Source: Pseudoalteromonas umbrosa (GTDB taxonomy: Bacteria > Pseudomonadota > Gammaproteobacteria > Enterobacterales > Alteromonadaceae). Taken from it: a DNA stretch of 64,000 bases. The translations under genes and the position numbers were made by a program. Location of the stretch: the NCBI RefSeq assembly GCF_030125375.1, contig NZ_JASJUU010000002.1, positions 329,968-393,967 on the forward strand, read 5' to 3'. This document shows, one piece after another, positions 62,948-64,000 of this stretch. The first letter of the stretch is position 1; each line of letters opens with the position of its first letter. The notes beneath the pieces are model-generated. The model saw nothing but the letters and a program-made list of their open reading frames with translations. It did no database searches and was not told where the DNA came from.

Positions 62948-64000
62948 TTACATGCGGCTTTTAACTTTGTTAGTGGCAGTCGCTGTCGCGGGGTCATCAG
63001 GCCAAAAATGTTTGGGGTACCTGCCCTTCATTTCCTTTTGTACGTCTTTGTAGCTTGATTGCCAAAAATGTGCGAGATCTTGCGTCAATTGCAACGGCCT
63101 TTGCGCAGGTGATAACAGCTCCATCAAGACACTCACTTTCCCCTCGCAAAGTGTGGGGCTTTGTAACATACCGTAGACTTCCTGCATTTTAACGGCCAAG
63201 CGCGCAGGCCCCTCTAATTGATATTCAACTCGGATTTGAGAACCACTAGGTACCTTAATTCTCTCTGGTAACAACGTATTTAATTGTTGCTGCTTTTGCC
63301 AATCTAGGCGAGTAAGCAAGGCATTTTTCAAATCGAGTTTTTTAAGTTGATTATACTGTTTAACCTCACTCAAAAATGGTGCTAACCACTGGGATAAATC
63401 TGCAATTAAGTCTGACTCAGTGCTGGTTGGAAATGTATCTGGACAATGCTGTGCAGCCAATTGCATGCGTATCAGCAACTGCTCAACGTCGCCATAAGCA
63501 GAGAAGACGCTTAAGCCCTTTTCTTTAATAATAGACACCCATGCTTGCGTTCTTGCAGCTTCATTTAAAGGTGACGAGCTCGGCTTTGCACTGAGTACCC
63601 ATTGCCCTAAGTACACTCTGTCTTGATGTAAGAACTGAGTCTGCTTTTGGTCAAACTCACAAACCGTTTTTTGTTCAAATAAGTAAGGTAAAACCGCTTC
63701 AAGCAAAGCCGGATGGAACTCAGTTGCACTAAAAATGGTTTGACCTTGTTGACCGCCCAACTCTGCAATGGCCAAATAGTCGCTATCTTGCCAAAACTCA
63801 CTGTGAGCGTTTACGCCCGCACCATTTGCTAAAACAAACCCATTTCCACGTCGCTTTGCTAACCTATCAGGGTAAGCAAGCGCCACAACAATAGCCAAAT
63901 GCTCAAGTGCAAGCTCATTGGTCTTATGCGATATATCGGCACGCTTACACCAATATTTCAACTGCTTAGTAAATGTTTGAGGCGCATTGTGGTGCAATTG
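62948..64000 (-). CDS. hrpB: ATP-dependent helicase HrpB, C-terminal part (5' end outside window)
   Basis: Only the C-terminal 350 codons are present; the frame continues past the right edge. HrpB family features are LAIVVALAYPDRLAKRRGNGFVLANGAG, LPERIKVPSGSQIRVEYQLEGPARLAVKMQEVYGML, LLSPAQRPLQLTQDLAHFWQSSYKDVQKEMKGRYPKHFWPDDP. These belong to the HrpB-specific C-terminal domain. The DEAH helicase core is not in this window. HrpB is a DExH RNA helicase of uncertain role. Confidence 0.93.
   Translation of the reverse strand, partial: QLHHNAPQTFTKQLKYWCKRADISHKTNELALEHLAIVVALAYPDRLAKRRGNGFVLANGAGVNAHSEFWQDSDYLAIAELGGQQGQTIFSATEFHPALLEAVLPYLFEQKTVCEFDQKQTQFLHQDRVYLGQWVLSAKPSSSPLNEAARTQAWVSIIKEKGLSVFSAYGDVEQLLIRMQLAAQHCPDTFPTSTESDLIADLSQWLAPFLSEVKQYNQLKKLDLKNALLTRLDWQKQQQLNTLLPERIKVPSGSQIRVEYQLEGPARLAVKMQEVYGMLQSPTLCEGKVSVLMELLSPAQRPLQLTQDLAHFWQSSYKDVQKEMKGRYPKHFWPDDPATATATNKVKSRM

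Overview
The window looks like the chromosome of a marine gammaproteobacterium of the Alteromonadales, most probably a Pseudoalteromonas. The inference rests on protein content rather than on a marker gene: a large TonB-dependent receptor, PolB, DinG, PriC, RsmS, an imuA-imuB-dnaE2 cassette, nadM-nadV salvage genes, a Reg_prop sensor kinase and low-GC intergenic DNA. No rRNA, tRNA, integrase, transposase or CRISPR array was recognised, so this reads as ordinary chromosome with patches of accessory genes and visible gene decay.

Layout. 1-2620 is the 5' part of a TonB-dependent receptor gene (minus strand, runs off the left edge). 3114-5486 (polB, minus) and 5510-9861 (dinG, TSUP permease, priC, histone-deacetylase-like, plus) form a divergent repair/replication block, followed by a ComFB-domain protein and rsmS. 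10522-11810 holds a secreted NLP/NPP1-family protein and an unknown protein made of two internal repeats. 12355-16575 is a two-gene RND efflux system, then comes a secreted GH16-like protein. 17689-23537 is a membrane-anchored ToxR/CadC-type regulator divergent from an FAD amine/amino-acid oxidase and a thiamine-diphosphate 2-oxoacid decarboxylase. Together these two enzymes could turn an amino acid into an aldehyde. An AdhP-type alcohol dehydrogenase lies further right (29112-30125).

23692-27473 is a compact locus of two secreted spondin-domain proteins (one a lipoprotein with a Pro-Asp linker) followed by an OmpR-type response regulator and its kinase. An 11-bp-period direct repeat lies just upstream and could be the regulator's binding site. 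27497-38268 is a mixed region: MATE and EamA transporters, GNAT, a cysteine-free Sir2, a proteasome-like Ntn-hydrolase whose TTG start exposes a catalytic threonine, a tail-anchored winged-helix protein, and a pair of unknown proteins.

38385-40876 is NAD salvage (nadM then nadV) behind a 25-bp dyad. 41015-42903 is alkylation repair (Ada/AraC/AlkA fusion, then ogt). 43168-48889 is signalling: a diguanylate cyclase and a 1293-residue Reg_prop/GAF histidine kinase. 49362-49770 is a 26-bp tandem repeat array just past the end of the SOS mutagenesis operon imuA-imuB-dnaE2 (49850-55025), which has a perfect LexA box and diverges from an SRAP/YedK gene.

56006-59834 contains a secreted orphan protein, a membrane-anchored orphan with 8-residue repeats, and a 1.3-kb gene-poor stretch that holds the decayed 3' end of a paralogue of the secreted orphan. 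The right end has a PhoD-like phosphatase carrying fibronectin type II modules, an MFS transporter and the 3' part of hrpB.
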